From: an uncultured Bacillota bacterium
GTDB taxonomy: Bacteria > Bacillota > Clostridia > Caldicoprobacterales > UBA3941
DNA: 8,342 nucleotides
NCBI GenBank assembly: GCA_937960725.1
Contig: CALGOY010000039.1
Location: 1 to 8,342, forward strand
Direction: 5' to 3'
Part shown: positions 8,103-8,342 of the stretch, piece after piece
Layout of the letters: each line of letters opens with the position of its first letter
Position numbering within the stretch: the stretch's first letter is position 1
Translations under genes and position numbers: made by a program
Notes under the pieces: generated by a model
The model's input: the letters and a program-made list of their open reading frames with translations, nothing else
What the model was told of the DNA's origin: nothing
The model's database searches: none

Positions 8103-8342
8103 ATGTTCAATGGACTGGGAACACATCTGGGTAATCTTTTCTTAGCGTCCAATGCCATATCCCGTTCAATTAGCCCGGAAAATTTTACAGGAGAAAAAGG
8201 CGGAGGAGCAAGATGTGAGTTAGAAAACGGTGTAGCAAGACATGCCGCACGAGAGTTAGGCAAAGGATGGAAGGTAAACCCATATATAAAAATTGAACCC
8301 CGTACAACTTTTACTCTTGCTGAAATCAAAGGCCCTGGCTGT
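8103..8342 (+). CDS. DUF2961 / GH172 family protein, N-terminal part (cut by window edge)
   Basis: The first 80 codons run open to the right edge. The sequence starts MFNGLGTHLGNLFLASNA, followed by SRSISPENFTGEKGGGARCE, then ARELGKGWKVNPYIKIEPRTTFTLAEIKGPGC. This is the characteristic opening of DUF2961 proteins, where the SPENF.GEKG and ARELG.GWKV segments are strongly conserved. Characterised relatives in GH172 act on fructofuranose or D-arabinofuranose linkages. There is no signal peptide, so a cytoplasmic enzyme is expected. The ATG has GAGGAGG seven bases upstream. It is divergent from the decayed importer and was probably part of the same furanoside-use locus. The catalytic residues lie beyond the window, so activity cannot be judged. 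Confidence 0.87.
   Translation, partial: MFNGLGTHLGNLFLASNAISRSISPENFTGEKGGGARCELENGVARHAARELGKGWKVNPYIKIEPRTTFTLAEIKGPGC

Noticed and set aside
8069..8329. 86-codon minus-strand ORF opposite the GH172 start
   Set aside because: It is antisense to the conserved DUF2961 N-terminus, and it runs out through the GH172 ribosome binding site.

Overview
The window looks like the chromosome of a low-to-moderate GC, plant-polysaccharide-using member of the Clostridia. This rests on AGGAGG-type ribosome binding sites, GTG starts, a FeoB with a clostridial-looking gate motif, and a cluster of intracellular furanosidase-type glycoside hydrolases with an LplABC-like sugar importer. No gene identifies the species, and all family calls come from reading the protein sequences without a database search.

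Layout. (1) 1-2339, minus strand: feoA-feoB, the ferrous iron uptake operon; feoB runs off the left edge with 691 codons present. (2) 2340-2496: divergent promoter region holding an imperfect inverted repeat that is a good operator candidate. (3) 2497-2976, plus strand: a DtxR/MntR-family metalloregulator that keeps all six MntR-type metal ligands and probably controls feoAB and itself. (4) 3002-3029: a perfect 28-bp palindrome between convergent genes, probably a terminator. (5) 3045-4013, minus: an intact GH43 enzyme. (6) 4174-4743, plus: a DUF4886 (SGNH-like) gene broken by an in-frame TAG at codon 45 and apparently missing its 3' end. (7) 4747-6249, minus: an intact GH51 alpha-L-arabinofuranosidase. 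(8) 6354-7740, minus: remnants of a three-gene oligosaccharide ABC importer (solute-binding protein, LplB-like permease, LplC-like permease), each damaged by a separate loss. (9) 7741-8102: a 362-bp divergent intergenic region with a 32-bp palindrome and AT-rich repeats. (10) 8103-8342, plus: the first 80 codons of a DUF2961/GH172 protein, cut by the right edge.

How it works together. The left third is a self-contained iron uptake and regulation module. The rest looks like an arabinose-containing oligosaccharide locus: an importer would bring in oligosaccharides, and cytoplasmic GH43, GH51 and GH172-type enzymes would trim them. In this genome the importer and the DUF4886 gene have decayed while the GH43 and GH51 genes keep full reading frames and catalytic residues. 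The locus therefore seems to be caught part-way through reductive decay, unless the lesions are assembly errors.
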